Shown: positions 1 through 6,916, counted from the stretch's first letter. The stretch is DNA of 10,075 bases from Saprospiraceae bacterium (GCA_020850025.1 JADZFI010000048.1:1-10075), one strand, 5' to 3'. Notes: generated by a model not told the origin, from the letters alone. Numbers and translations: made by a program.

Positions 1-42
1 ACCCTTTAGGTTCACCAAAATCCCAAGCCGAACGCCAACTCG

Positions 43-66
43 AACACTCAAACACTCAAACACTTT
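43..66. repeat. Period-8 tandem repeat, about 3 units of aacactca
   Basis: Two exact units of aacactca are followed by a third that diverges in its last three bases (aacacttt). The repeat spans the 3' end of the epimerase gene, whose stop codon (56-58) and last codons lie within it. It shares the 8-nt period and the core CACT with the AAGGCACT array at the other end of the window, but it is a different unit. Confidence 0.75.
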
Positions 67-454
67 GACATAGCTCCACCAACACTCCGTTGGATGATTT
101 GGGGTGCAGGAAGGCCACCAGTTTGTTGTCGGCGCCGCGTTTGGGTTCACGATTGAGGGGGATGAATCCTTCTGCTTCCAGCCGTTGGATTTCCGCATGA
201 ATGTCGTCCACTTCAAAAGCGATGTGATGAATGCCCTCGCCGCGCTTCTCTATGAATTTGGCGATGGCGCTTTCCGGGTGATTGGCTTCAAGCAGCTCTA
301 TTTTACTTTCGCCAATTCGAAAGAAAGAAGTGGCAACATGCTCACTTTCAACGGTTTCAACCTTATAATGTGCTTCGCCAAGTAGCTTTTGGAAGAGCTC
401 ATTGCTCTCTTCCATATTTTTGACGGCAATACCGATATGATCAATTCTAAGCAT
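56..454 (-). CDS. mce: Methylmalonyl-CoA epimerase
   Basis: This enzyme interconverts (2R)- and (2S)-methylmalonyl-CoA in the cytoplasm, linking propionyl-CoA and succinyl-CoA through methylmalonyl-CoA mutase. The 132-aa protein is full length for the family and is a single glyoxalase/VOC-fold unit made of two paired modules. The N-terminal IDHIGIAV motif carries His6, and IELLE carries Glu53. GIHHIAFEVDDI carries His76/His77, and VLVELCQ near the C-terminus carries Glu127. These match the expected His/Glu(Gln)/His/Glu metal-site pattern of the family; the exact ligand assignment is by motif, not alignment. The ATG at 454 directly precedes the conserved N-terminal motif, so the start is secure. 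The last residues (QSV) and the stop are encoded by a tandem repeat, so the C-terminus may have been remodelled. The upstream neighbour on the same strand is the Nudix-like regulator, 105 bp away. I saw no -7 box in that gap, so co-transcription is possible. Confidence 0.93.
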   Translation of the reverse strand: MLRIDHIGIAVKNMEESNELFQKLLGEAHYKVETVESEHVATSFFRIGESKIELLEANHPESAIAKFIEKRGEGIHHIAFEVDDIHAEIQRLEAEGFIPLNREPKRGADNKLVAFLHPKSSNGVLVELCQSV

Positions 455-516
455 GGTGTTTAAGTATTTTGTGATTGCCGGAGCGGCTTAGGCGGTTGGC
501 GTCAATGTCCCCCTAA

Positions 517-562
517 CTTAGGGCCTTAGGGCCTTTGTGTCTTAGTGCTCCATTGTGCCTTA
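517..562. repeat. Diverged period-8 repeat, CTTAGTGC family
   Basis: Successive 8-mers read CTTAGGGC, CTTAGGGC, CTTTGTGT, CTTAGTGC, then TC, CATTGTGC and CTTA. CTTAGTGC (541-548) is an exact rotation of the reverse complement of AAGGCACT, the unit repeated perfectly at 9980-10075. This is therefore a degraded, opposite-orientation member of the same family. The final CTTA contains the stop codon (560-562) of the adjacent minus-strand regulator gene. Confidence 0.75.
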
Positions 563-1264
563 AATATCAAATACGAAACCCTCATTTGTGAGTTGGAGGT
601 ATTTTTCACGATCAAACATATAGAGTTTCGCCGGGCGGTGCGCCACGCCTTCCTGCATTTCCGGACATTCCACCAGTAAATTCATGGAAAGGATCTTTTT
701 GCGGAAGTTCCGCTTGTCGAGCCGCTTGGGCAATTGCAACACGGAGTCGTAGAGTTGCTGCAGTTCGGTGAGGGTAAATTTGGGGGGGAGGAGTTCAAAA
801 CCAATCGGGGCGGTGCGGACTTTGCGTTTCAGACGGCGGAGACAGCTTTCCAGGATTTCATTGTGGTCAAATGCCAGATCGCCCACTTTATCAACACTAT
901 GCCATTTTGCAGATTGTGCAAAAGAAGCTGGGGTCACGGTATAATTGCTGATTTTAATCAATGAAAAATACGCCACTGTGATGACTCGACCCAATGGGTG
1001 CCGGTTTACTGCCCCAAAGGTCTTCACTTGCTCCAGATAAACCCCTCTAAGTCCGGTGAGTTGCTCCAACACCCGCTCGGCAGCGGTATCAAGGTCCTCA
1101 TTTGGATACACTAAATCGCCTGGCAAAGCCCATTTATCTTTAAAAGGCGCTTGACCACGTTGAATAAGAAGCACTTTCAGATCGCCGCCATCGAATCCGA
1201 ATATGACATTGTCAACAGAAAACGCCGATTTGAAAAAAGAGCCAACTTCGCCGGTAGTGTCCAT
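560..1264 (-). CDS. Nudix-domain winged-helix transcriptional regulator (NrtR/AraR-like)
   Basis: The 234-aa protein has two parts. Residues about 15-145 are a Nudix fold (VDNVIFGF, LLIQRG, WALPGD...NE). Residues about 155-230 match the C-terminal winged helix of Nudix-related regulators (FELLPPKFTLTELQQLY, LDKRNFRKKI). The Nudix box at residues 50-72 is degenerate. The leading Gly is Asp50, and the REUxEE core reads RVLEQL (64-69), so the glutamates that normally bind Mg2+ are missing. Hydrolase activity is therefore unlikely, and the domain probably senses a nucleotide or sugar ligand. Known relatives control NAD metabolism (NrtR) or pentose use in Bacteroides (the AraR type); the ligand here cannot be read from sequence. 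The ATG at 1264 fits a TAnnTTTG box 22 nt upstream and a nearby palindrome, which suggests autoregulation. Automatic annotation would probably call it a NUDIX hydrolase. No sugar or NAD genes lie next to it. Confidence 0.85.
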   Translation of the reverse strand: MDTTGEVGSFFKSAFSVDNVIFGFDGGDLKVLLIQRGQAPFKDKWALPGDLVYPNEDLDTAAERVLEQLTGLRGVYLEQVKTFGAVNRHPLGRVITVAYFSLIKISNYTVTPASFAQSAKWHSVDKVGDLAFDHNEILESCLRRLKRKVRTAPIGFELLPPKFTLTELQQLYDSVLQLPKRLDKRNFRKKILSMNLLVECPEMQEGVAHRPAKLYMFDREKYLQLTNEGFVFDI

Positions 1265-1285
1265 ATAACCGTGTAATTACCCGGC

Positions 1286-1318
1286 CAAAAGTAGCACTTA
1301 TTGTTACTTTAACACCAA
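1286..1318 (-). promoter_or_regulatory. Candidate Bacteroidota-type promoter of the Nudix-like regulator
   Basis: On the minus strand TACTTTTG (1293-1286) matches the -7 consensus TAnnTTTG. A TTG (1318-1316) lies 22 nt further upstream as a possible -33 element. The predicted transcript start is about 15 nt before the ATG at 1264. This is a motif match only. Confidence 0.45.
1302..1314. promoter_or_regulatory. Candidate operator palindrome TGTTA-CTT-TAACA
   Basis: A perfect 5-bp inverted repeat with a 3-bp centre sits between the putative -33 and -7 elements of the regulator's promoter. In addition, the heptamer AATTACC occurs at 1275-1281 and 1317-1323, 42 bp apart, flanking the same promoter. 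The position suits repression by the encoded winged-helix protein, but the arms are short and no other site was found to compare with. Confidence 0.3.
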
Positions 1319-1422
1319 TTACCTCACAGGAAATTTCTAAAAGCCGCGGTTGATCTTTTTTACAAACACTCCATCCAAGAAGCTGCCATTTTTTATTAAG
1401 CAGTATATGGAAGGACTGTACC

Positions 1423-1457
1423 TTTGCCTCATCCCAAATCAAATTCACCTATATTTG
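1423..1457 (+). promoter_or_regulatory. Candidate promoter of the HU/SPOR gene
   Basis: TATATTTG (1450-1457) fits the -7 consensus TAnnTTTG and lies 34 nt before the ATG at 1492. TTTG (1423-1426) could be the -33 element, although the 23-nt spacing is slightly long. TACCTTTG (1419-1426) is itself a second -7 match, so there may be two overlapping starts. Confidence 0.4.
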
Positions 1458-1491
1458 AGCCAAATGGTCATGTCATCGCCCAACACATACT

Positions 1492-2544
1492 ATGCAAATT
1501 GATATCCCTGCCCACATCGAAAAACTGCTGTATCTGCATGATTCATTGGTAATTCCAGGGTTTGGCGGTTTTACGGCCACCAGAACTCCTGCCACTACCG
1601 ACTATGTGGGTGGAACGGTGAATCCGCCATCCAAAACACTGGTTTTCAGTGAAAATCTAGTGATAGACGACGGCCTGTTAACGGCAGATATTGCGGATGC
1701 GCACGGTATTTCCACCGAGGATGCAGGTCGGGCCGTGGAAGAGTTTGTAGAGAGGATGCGGGCGCTTCTTGATCAAAGAGAAATAGTCACCCTGCCAGGT
1801 GTCGGTCGATTGTACAAAAACTACGTACAAAAGATTCAGTTCCTGCCGGATGCAACCAATTTTAATTCAGCTGCATACGGATTGCCACCGCTTCAATTTT
1901 CTCCCATTGCAAGATCGCGGGAAATTAGCGGCAATTCCCCAACGCCGGAAACCCAGACCATCCCCCCTACCCCTCCGGCGCCACCGATGCCCGAACCAAC
2001 ATACGCACCCGAACGTACCGGCGGAAGTTCGGGCTGGGGTACAGCCATTGGCATCATCCTGTTATTGGCAGCCCTTGCAGCAGGCATCTGGTATTGGAAA
2101 TTCCGGGACAAACCTGAGACTCCCGCCTCCTCTGTCAAACCGGAAACAGAAATAGTAGAAAAAGAAACGCCTCCCGTAGCCAAGCCTTCCAAACCTGAGC
2201 CAGAACAAGAAGAGCCTCCGACAGCAACAAACAAGGAAGACTCAGAAAAGCAGGCCCAGGAGTCGCTGAAAGCCAAGGAAGAAGCTGCCCGGGAAAAGGT
2301 CAACGTAGCAAAAAATGGCCGCGAATGCATCCTGATTATTGCCTCTCTGTCAGACAAAACCAATGCAGACAAGTTACGCCGCTTGCTTCAGGAAGAAGGT
2401 TATGGGGAATATTATCAGTTCAACGGTAAGGCCCATGTGGTGGGCATTCGTTTCCAGTATCTGAAAGCATCAGAAATTGAAGAAAAGAAAAAAGCACTGA
2501 TGGCCCTTACCGGAGTGAGTTACATTGCCGTCAAAAAGAAATGA
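1492..2544 (+). CDS. HU-CCDC81 and SPOR domain membrane protein
   Basis: The 350-aa protein is a single-pass membrane protein with ends on opposite sides of the inner membrane. Residues 1-140 contain two tandem HU/IHF-like units of the HU-CCDC81 type (IEKLLYLHDSLVIPGFGGF, then VEEFVERMRALLDQREIVTLPGVGRLY). A Pro-rich linker (about 148-172) precedes a transmembrane helix (183-202) followed by positive residues. A Glu/Lys/Pro-rich spacer (about 207-270) leads to a SPOR domain (277-350: ECILIIASLSDKTNADKLRRLLQEEGYGEYY...). SPOR domains bind peptidoglycan strands stripped of stem peptides at division sites. HU-CCDC81 domains are HU-superfamily modules that may bind DNA or act as scaffolds. The likely topology is N-terminus in the cytoplasm and SPOR in the periplasm, which suggests a link between a cytoplasmic partner and the septum; that role is inference. 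The ATG at 1492 precedes the domain directly. The stop codon abuts the next gene's stop codon with no gap. Confidence 0.85.
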   Translation: MQIDIPAHIEKLLYLHDSLVIPGFGGFTATRTPATTDYVGGTVNPPSKTLVFSENLVIDDGLLTADIADAHGISTEDAGRAVEEFVERMRALLDQREIVTLPGVGRLYKNYVQKIQFLPDATNFNSAAYGLPPLQFSPIARSREISGNSPTPETQTIPPTPPAPPMPEPTYAPERTGGSSGWGTAIGIILLLAALAAGIWYWKFRDKPETPASSVKPETEIVEKETPPVAKPSKPEPEQEEPPTATNKEDSEKQAQESLKAKEEAAREKVNVAKNGRECILIIASLSDKTNADKLRRLLQEEGYGEYYQFNGKAHVVGIRFQYLKASEIEEKKKALMALTGVSYIAVKKK

Positions 2545-4245
2545 TTAACGAAGGATCGTAACATCTCCTTTGGCCCGCCAGGTGCGGGTCTCTCCGAACA
2601 GATCGGCATCCCATTCCAGACGCCAAACGTAAACTCCCGTAATGGCGTCCTTGCCACGGGCCTGGCCATCCCAGGTTTGCTCCGGATTATCGGATGCAAA
2701 AACCAGGCTGCCCCAGCGATCGTACACTTCCAGCCGGAATCGAAGCCATCGGCAGGGTAAGAATGCTTGCCACAGGTCATTCTGACCGTCATCATTTGGG
2801 GTAAATACATTCGGCACATACAAAGCACATTCCTTACAGGAATAAAAATCCACCCGCACGCTGTCTTCAAAAAGGCAATATTCCGTCCGGCCTCTCAGGC
2901 TGTAAACACCCGGTAAGGACACGGCAATCTCCGATTGCTGACTCCCATTGCCCCATACCCACTCCATTAATTCCCGGGGCCGCTCCAGGTACAGTATCTC
3001 ATCATAGCAAATGGTGGTATCCTGCCTGAGTATTGGCGGTATTTCGAGCTCAACGGCAACCCAGGACGTATCGCCGGCACATTCACCGGCAGGTGGGAAT
3101 ATATAAGCAAAAATCCCTGCACCGTCTGTAGCCGGATCAAAAACAGCTCCGGAGATGGAAGTAGCTGGTATCCAGACGCCCCCGGGATCAGGAAACCCCT
3201 TGAGTACTGTAAATAGCGGGAATGGTACACCGGTAACACACAAGGTAGTATCGCCTGGTATTCCTGCACTGGGAGGTGGATAAACGGGCAAAAATGCTCG
3301 CTGTGTGCCGGCCAACCCACAACCTGCATATACCTTGAACTCCACCTGCCGGGTACCTTGCAATGGATGCATAGATGCATCCAGAAAGCCCAGCATCTGA
3401 ATGGCTGCCAAAAAATCCAGGGTTACACCATTTCCAGGATTAATGAGTGTAAGATGTTGAGGACCGTACAAAACGACCTGAAGTGGGGGCGGAACATTGG
3501 GAAGGGAAATACTTTCCGATGGAAGCCCGTTTAGCAACCGGATGACGATGGAATCTATTGGGCCTTCTGAAGTAAGAACCGGGTCGTTGCCCACAACCGG
3601 CAAAGACGGGAAACAGGACGTATCTGCCCTGTAATCTCCATTGAAAAGACCGGTACTGTTGTCGGCATCCAGGTCAAAAGCAAAATTACTTTCCAAAAGG
3701 ACGTTATCCAGTCCGCCATAATCCACAGCAAAGTGGTGAAATTCTCCCCGAATCCGAAGGCTGGTGATATTGGATAAAACTTGTTTGAACTGCGCCTGGG
3801 TAGGCACTAGTCCATTCGTAGTATTCACCCTCCATCCGGCATCTTCCCTCAGAAAAAGATCGTAATGCGTCCAGGTAGGAAAAGGTAATACCGGATGGTC
3901 AAATACCAGTTTAGTCCCCCCTCCAATCAGCTCTACATCAGCAAAAGCATTTGGGTTAGAGTGGTTATCGGCAAACTGATCGTAGCGCAGGAACTTGCCA
4001 TAGGCATCGCACTTTGACCCACGAAATTTGGCTGGCGCAACAAAATACCAGGTACCTCCAGTGGATCCATCGGTCATTTGTATGTAACCACCCGGGTTTC
4101 CACCCGTAGCATTCCAAAAGGCACTGGTACTTTGTGGATCGCCATCGCAACGCCAATCCTCATTTCCGCTATCGAATGTGGAGATTTGAGCCTGAGTAGC
4201 AAGCAAGGTTTTGGTGAAAAGGATCAATGTAAGCGTTAGCCGCAT
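2545..4245 (-). CDS. Secreted laminin-B-like protein with gliding-motility-type (T9SS type B) C-terminal domain
   Basis: An extracellular protein of 566 aa from the chosen start. ATG 4245 gives a typical signal peptide (MRLTLTLILFTKTLLATQAQ, cleavage near residue 20). An in-frame ATG at 4344 would add 33 residues ahead of the signal, and a promoter-like element lies between the two starts, so 4245 is preferred. Residues about 24-185 resemble a laminin B (domain IV) module: FDSGNEDW, GGYI, WYFVAPAKF, FADVELIGGGTKLVF, GWRV, FKQVLSNITSLRIRGEF and DYGGLDNVLLES. Middle regions (about 190-470) look like beta-rich adhesin repeats with Cys residues. Residues about 475-566 form a gliding-motility-associated C-terminal domain (YVPNVFTPNDDGQNDLW, VYDRWGSLVF, WDG...GVYVWRLEW, GDVTILR), the type B T9SS export signal. 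The product is probably a surface or released adhesin; its ligand is unknown. No PorP/SprF-like partner gene is adjacent. I saw no terminator at its convergent 3' end. Confidence 0.85.
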   Translation of the reverse strand: MRLTLTLILFTKTLLATQAQISTFDSGNEDWRCDGDPQSTSAFWNATGGNPGGYIQMTDGSTGGTWYFVAPAKFRGSKCDAYGKFLRYDQFADNHSNPNAFADVELIGGGTKLVFDHPVLPFPTWTHYDLFLREDAGWRVNTTNGLVPTQAQFKQVLSNITSLRIRGEFHHFAVDYGGLDNVLLESNFAFDLDADNSTGLFNGDYRADTSCFPSLPVVGNDPVLTSEGPIDSIVIRLLNGLPSESISLPNVPPPLQVVLYGPQHLTLINPGNGVTLDFLAAIQMLGFLDASMHPLQGTRQVEFKVYAGCGLAGTQRAFLPVYPPPSAGIPGDTTLCVTGVPFPLFTVLKGFPDPGGVWIPATSISGAVFDPATDGAGIFAYIFPPAGECAGDTSWVAVELEIPPILRQDTTICYDEILYLERPRELMEWVWGNGSQQSEIAVSLPGVYSLRGRTEYCLFEDSVRVDFYSCKECALYVPNVFTPNDDGQNDLWQAFLPCRWLRFRLEVYDRWGSLVFASDNPEQTWDGQARGKDAITGVYVWRLEWDADLFGETRTWRAKGDVTILR

Positions 4246-4299
4246 AATGCAAGAAGAGACGATGAAAGGATGCTGCAATGTATGCGAGATTTGTCGCCT

Positions 4300-4328
4300 C
4301 AAAATACCCAGATTCGGACTTTTGTCAA
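4300..4328 (-). promoter_or_regulatory. Weak candidate promoter of the laminin-B-like gene
   Basis: On the minus strand TATTTTG (4306-4300) is one base short of TAnnTTTG, with TTG (4328-4326) 19 nt upstream. Transcription would begin near 4293, inside the longer reading frame and about 48 nt before the ATG at 4245. That is the reason for listing it. Confidence 0.28.
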
Positions 4329-4358
4329 TGATGGCTAAAGCCATTGATCTTAAAGACT

Positions 4359-4393
4359 AAAAAAGGCCATCCCGCGATGTGCGCGGGATGGCC
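4359..4393 (-). terminator. Rho-independent terminator of the lipoprotein gene
   Basis: A perfect 12-bp stem (4365-4376 with 4382-4393, GGCCATCCCGCG and its complement) has a 5-nt loop. On the minus strand it is followed by six Us (4364-4359). It lies 32 nt beyond the lipoprotein stop codon. Confidence 0.9.
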
Positions 4394-4424
4394 AAAGGAC
4401 ATTGATTAGTATGTTGTGCCTTGT

Positions 4425-5366
4425 TTATTGAACATCAGATGTCAGGTCCTCGAAATTAAAGCCAAGCCCCCACCAGTTGAATGATGGGGTAATCGGAACT
4501 AAGGGGACGTTCCATTTGACATAATTAAGGCCTGGCAATATCGGAGGTGTCGTATTATTCCTATTCACGAAGAGCAAATTTTGGTCAATGTCGAAGCCAA
4601 TTCCGCAATGACCGGCAGCCAATTCGTTTATTGGATCCAGATCGGCAAGAAAGTTGGCCAGACCTCCATTCGCCGGCACTTCATATAATTTTGCCGGATC
4701 ATTAGGATTACCATTAGTGGCGCAACCAACCAGATACATGCCGTTGCCATCCCGAACCATGGTAAGACCTTTCAAGACATAGCCCGGATCAATCCCGAAA
4801 ATAGTGAACGGCCCATTGTAGGTACCATAGTTGTTATTGTTGTCAACAATCTCTATAATGGAGTTGCTGTTGTTCCTCAATCCGTAAAAATTGAGCGTTT
4901 GTGGATCATGTTCCAGATCTGAAACCGTTCCAGAGTTGAAGTTCGTGGAAGCATAACTACATTGGCCAGTTGCCGGGTTTACTTTAAACAAGGCATTGTT
5001 GTAGATACTTGTGGGCGCCAGAGTAGGATTGGCCGGCGTTCCGGTAGTTAAAAAATATTGCCCCCAGCTGGTCAAACAAATGCCTTTGATATTATCCAAT
5101 GCAATGGTTGCTCCGGAATTATCAATGTAAAAGCAGGGAGGTGAAACCGCCAATACATTTCCGGTGGCGTTGTCCATCTCAATGATTCGACAGGGATTAA
5201 CGCCATCATACAGTGTTACGCCATAACTAACTGGAGCACGGTTGGAAGCAATTTCATCTGAGGGCTTCGATTCGTTCGGTTCAAGGGCAACTTCCTTTTT
5301 ACAGGAGGTCATAAATAGGATTACAGCCAGTACTGCGAAGAGTGACGAAAAAGAAAAGTGTTTCAT
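4425..5366 (-). CDS. Putative exported lipoprotein, beta-propeller-like
   Basis: A 313-aa protein. The chosen start is ATG 5366; the frame also opens three codons earlier at a TTG (5375), which is less likely. The N-terminus is a lipoprotein signal: a hydrophobic stretch (SLFAVLAVILFMTS), then Cys22 as the lipidation site, followed by KKE. The mature part is rich in Asn, Gly and Pro. It contains several loosely repeated strands of the type found in propeller proteins (GVTLYDGVNPCRIIEMDNATGNV, NALFKVNPATGQCSY, DLEHDPQTLNFYGLRN, KLYEVPANGGLANF, GIGFDIDQNLLFVN), in which short-lived values such as DNATG/NPATG alternate with hydrophobic strands. I do not recognise a specific family or enzyme motif. 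Location is probably the outer membrane, possibly surface exposed. It has its own strong terminator downstream, and the next upstream gene is also terminated, so it is likely monocistronic. Confidence 0.8.
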   Translation of the reverse strand: MKHFSFSSLFAVLAVILFMTSCKKEVALEPNESKPSDEIASNRAPVSYGVTLYDGVNPCRIIEMDNATGNVLAVSPPCFYIDNSGATIALDNIKGICLTSWGQYFLTTGTPANPTLAPTSIYNNALFKVNPATGQCSYASTNFNSGTVSDLEHDPQTLNFYGLRNNSNSIIEIVDNNNNYGTYNGPFTIFGIDPGYVLKGLTMVRDGNGMYLVGCATNGNPNDPAKLYEVPANGGLANFLADLDPINELAAGHCGIGFDIDQNLLFVNRNNTTPPILPGLNYVKWNVPLVPITPSFNWWGLGFNFEDLTSDVQ

Positions 5367-5535
5367 AGATGACAATTTAGATTAATGTGTGAAAAAGAAA
5401 AAGTAGTGTTTGCGTTTCACTCGTTGGATTTAAAAGAGGTTTGTGGGATAATTGCGCAATCGATGAAGCAAAAATGTGGGTAGCATTTATCGACTGACAA
5501 CTACACTTTACAGCGATTTTCTTGTTAAGGCGCAC

Positions 5536-5565
5536 AAAAAAGCCCCCTCGAAAATTCAAGGGGGC
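5536..5565 (-). terminator. Rho-independent terminator of the type A T9SS protein gene
   Basis: GCCCCCT (5542-5548) pairs with AGGGGGC (5559-5565) around a short A/T-rich loop that can extend the stem slightly. Six Us follow on the minus strand (5541-5536). It begins 30 nt beyond the stop codon at 5596. Confidence 0.88.
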
Positions 5566-5595
5566 AAAGCGAGTTTTAAATGACGATGGCGGGTG

Positions 5596-6798
5596 CTATC
5601 GGTTTTTTACAACCGGCATGATTCTATGCTCATTTTCATCCGATATACCCAACAGGTAGGTTCCGGCAGGAATTCCGTCAATATGGAAGCTGGCATATTG
5701 AGTTCCGGCAGGCATTGCAGCATACTGCATGCTCTTGACTTCTCTCCCAGTTAGATCCATCAATGTCAATTTCATTCCCCCTTCCTTTGGGTTTTTAGTC
5801 CTGACGTAAACGGTATTCTCAAAAGGATTCGGATAGACAAGAACTGTGGTTGATTCTAAGGTTTCTGCCACGGAATTATCCATGGAGTCGTCATCCAATA
5901 TGCTGGCCATTGTTTCAGCAGGAGCCAGTTCTACCGGATCGCCACCTCCTTGCATTGCCGGTACGTAGCATGGGTTTTTATTGAATGCACTACCCCGATC
6001 AAAAAATATATTGGCTAACCGGTCATTCCGGATCTGAATACCCAGTTGATGGGGACTACCCTGGGTAAAACCTGGATTTAAAACAGTGAAAAATGGCTGA
6101 TTATTGATGAAAAAACTGATGGAAATGATCGGACCAAAAGGATATCCGTTTGGATGATTTTCAACATAGGTAACCTCTGGTGGCCAGGAGCTTTGCTCCC
6201 AGTACATGATCCGTACCGCACTGTTTTCCTGGTAGCTACACCGACTCCAAAGTATTATGTCTGCATAATGTGCTGGATTTGGGCCGGACGAGCTCTTTAT
6301 CTTCAGTCGGTATACTTCCACGTTAGGAGTATTTTTGTCAGCATCCGTAAGGCTAACAGCCATTGGACCTCCGAATCCGGATGGAGCTATTGGGACATCG
6401 CCCTGGGGATTCGGAACATTGTACATGGCTATCACATCCACAATGATAATTGTGGTAGTGTACTCGCCTGAAACAGGAGCGCCGAGCTCTTCGTTTTCGC
6501 ATACTGGATACACAGTAAAAGTAATGGTGGTACCTTGATCATGCGGTCCGGAGACATACTCAGGTTCGGCAACCTGAACATCCGGCAACCGGACACCATG
6601 CGTCACATCAAATCGCTCCACCAGGTAACCATAAGAGCCATTGACACCGTCCCAGGTGATTTCAATACTGGAAGAGGTAATATCGGAGGCAATAAGCCAA
6701 TCTGGAGCCGGCAAAGAACAGGAGGAGGGAGTCTCAGCCATTATTGGATTGGCTGCAAGGATCAAAAAAGCGCAGAAGAAATACTGAATTACATTCAT
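5596..6798 (-). CDS. Secreted protein with fibronectin-III-like and T9SS type A C-terminal sorting domains
   Basis: A 400-aa extracellular protein. The signal peptide covers residues 1-21 (IQYFFCAFLILAANPIMA, cleavage before ETPSS). Residues about 31-115 resemble a fibronectin type III domain (APDWLIASDITSSSIEITWDGV, YLVERFDV, TTITFTVYPVC). Residues about 120-285 are a beta-rich, Trp/Tyr/Pro-rich region that I do not recognise, containing a few Cys. An acidic linker (about 286-315, DDDSMD) leads to the type A sorting domain at 317-400 (VYPNPFENTVYVRTKN, LTLMDLTGREVKSM, FHIDGIPAGTYLLGI, MPVVK). In T9SS bacteria this domain directs outer-membrane passage and is usually removed as the protein is attached to the surface or released. 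The start ATG at 6798 directly precedes the signal peptide. The strong terminator at 5536-5565 separates it from the lipoprotein gene. No catalytic motif was seen, so a binding or structural role is more likely than an enzymatic one. Confidence 0.87.
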   Translation of the reverse strand: MNVIQYFFCAFLILAANPIMAETPSSCSLPAPDWLIASDITSSSIEITWDGVNGSYGYLVERFDVTHGVRLPDVQVAEPEYVSGPHDQGTTITFTVYPVCENEELGAPVSGEYTTTIIIVDVIAMYNVPNPQGDVPIAPSGFGGPMAVSLTDADKNTPNVEVYRLKIKSSSGPNPAHYADIILWSRCSYQENSAVRIMYWEQSSWPPEVTYVENHPNGYPFGPIISISFFINNQPFFTVLNPGFTQGSPHQLGIQIRNDRLANIFFDRGSAFNKNPCYVPAMQGGGDPVELAPAETMASILDDDSMDNSVAETLESTTVLVYPNPFENTVYVRTKNPKEGGMKLTLMDLTGREVKSMQYAAMPAGTQYASFHIDGIPAGTYLLGISDENEHRIMPVVKNR

Positions 6799-6916
6799 TG
6801 GATTACAGGCATTTAGTTCACTGAAAATTCAAGGACAAGTTTTCGAATTGATCATAAAATTTTTGCCTACGTTTTTTTCCCATTTTCCCAACCTGGCAGA
6901 TCAGTCATGAAAATTA

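Noticed and set aside
1212..1448. 78-codon minus-strand open frame in the divergent intergenic region
   Set aside because: It overlaps the regulator's 5' end, has no recognisable protein features, and lies across the predicted promoters.
4246..4344. Longer start for the laminin-B-like protein at 4344
   Set aside because: It would put 33 residues ahead of a normal signal peptide, and a promoter-like element lies inside the extension.
5451..5460. Perfect 10-bp palindrome ATTGCGCAAT upstream of the lipoprotein gene
   Set aside because: About ten such palindromes are expected by chance in 10 kb, and there is no second copy or promoter element beside it.
5377..5559. 60-codon minus-strand open frame upstream of the lipoprotein gene
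   Set aside because: It begins inside a terminator region and has no family resemblance, so it is most likely chance.
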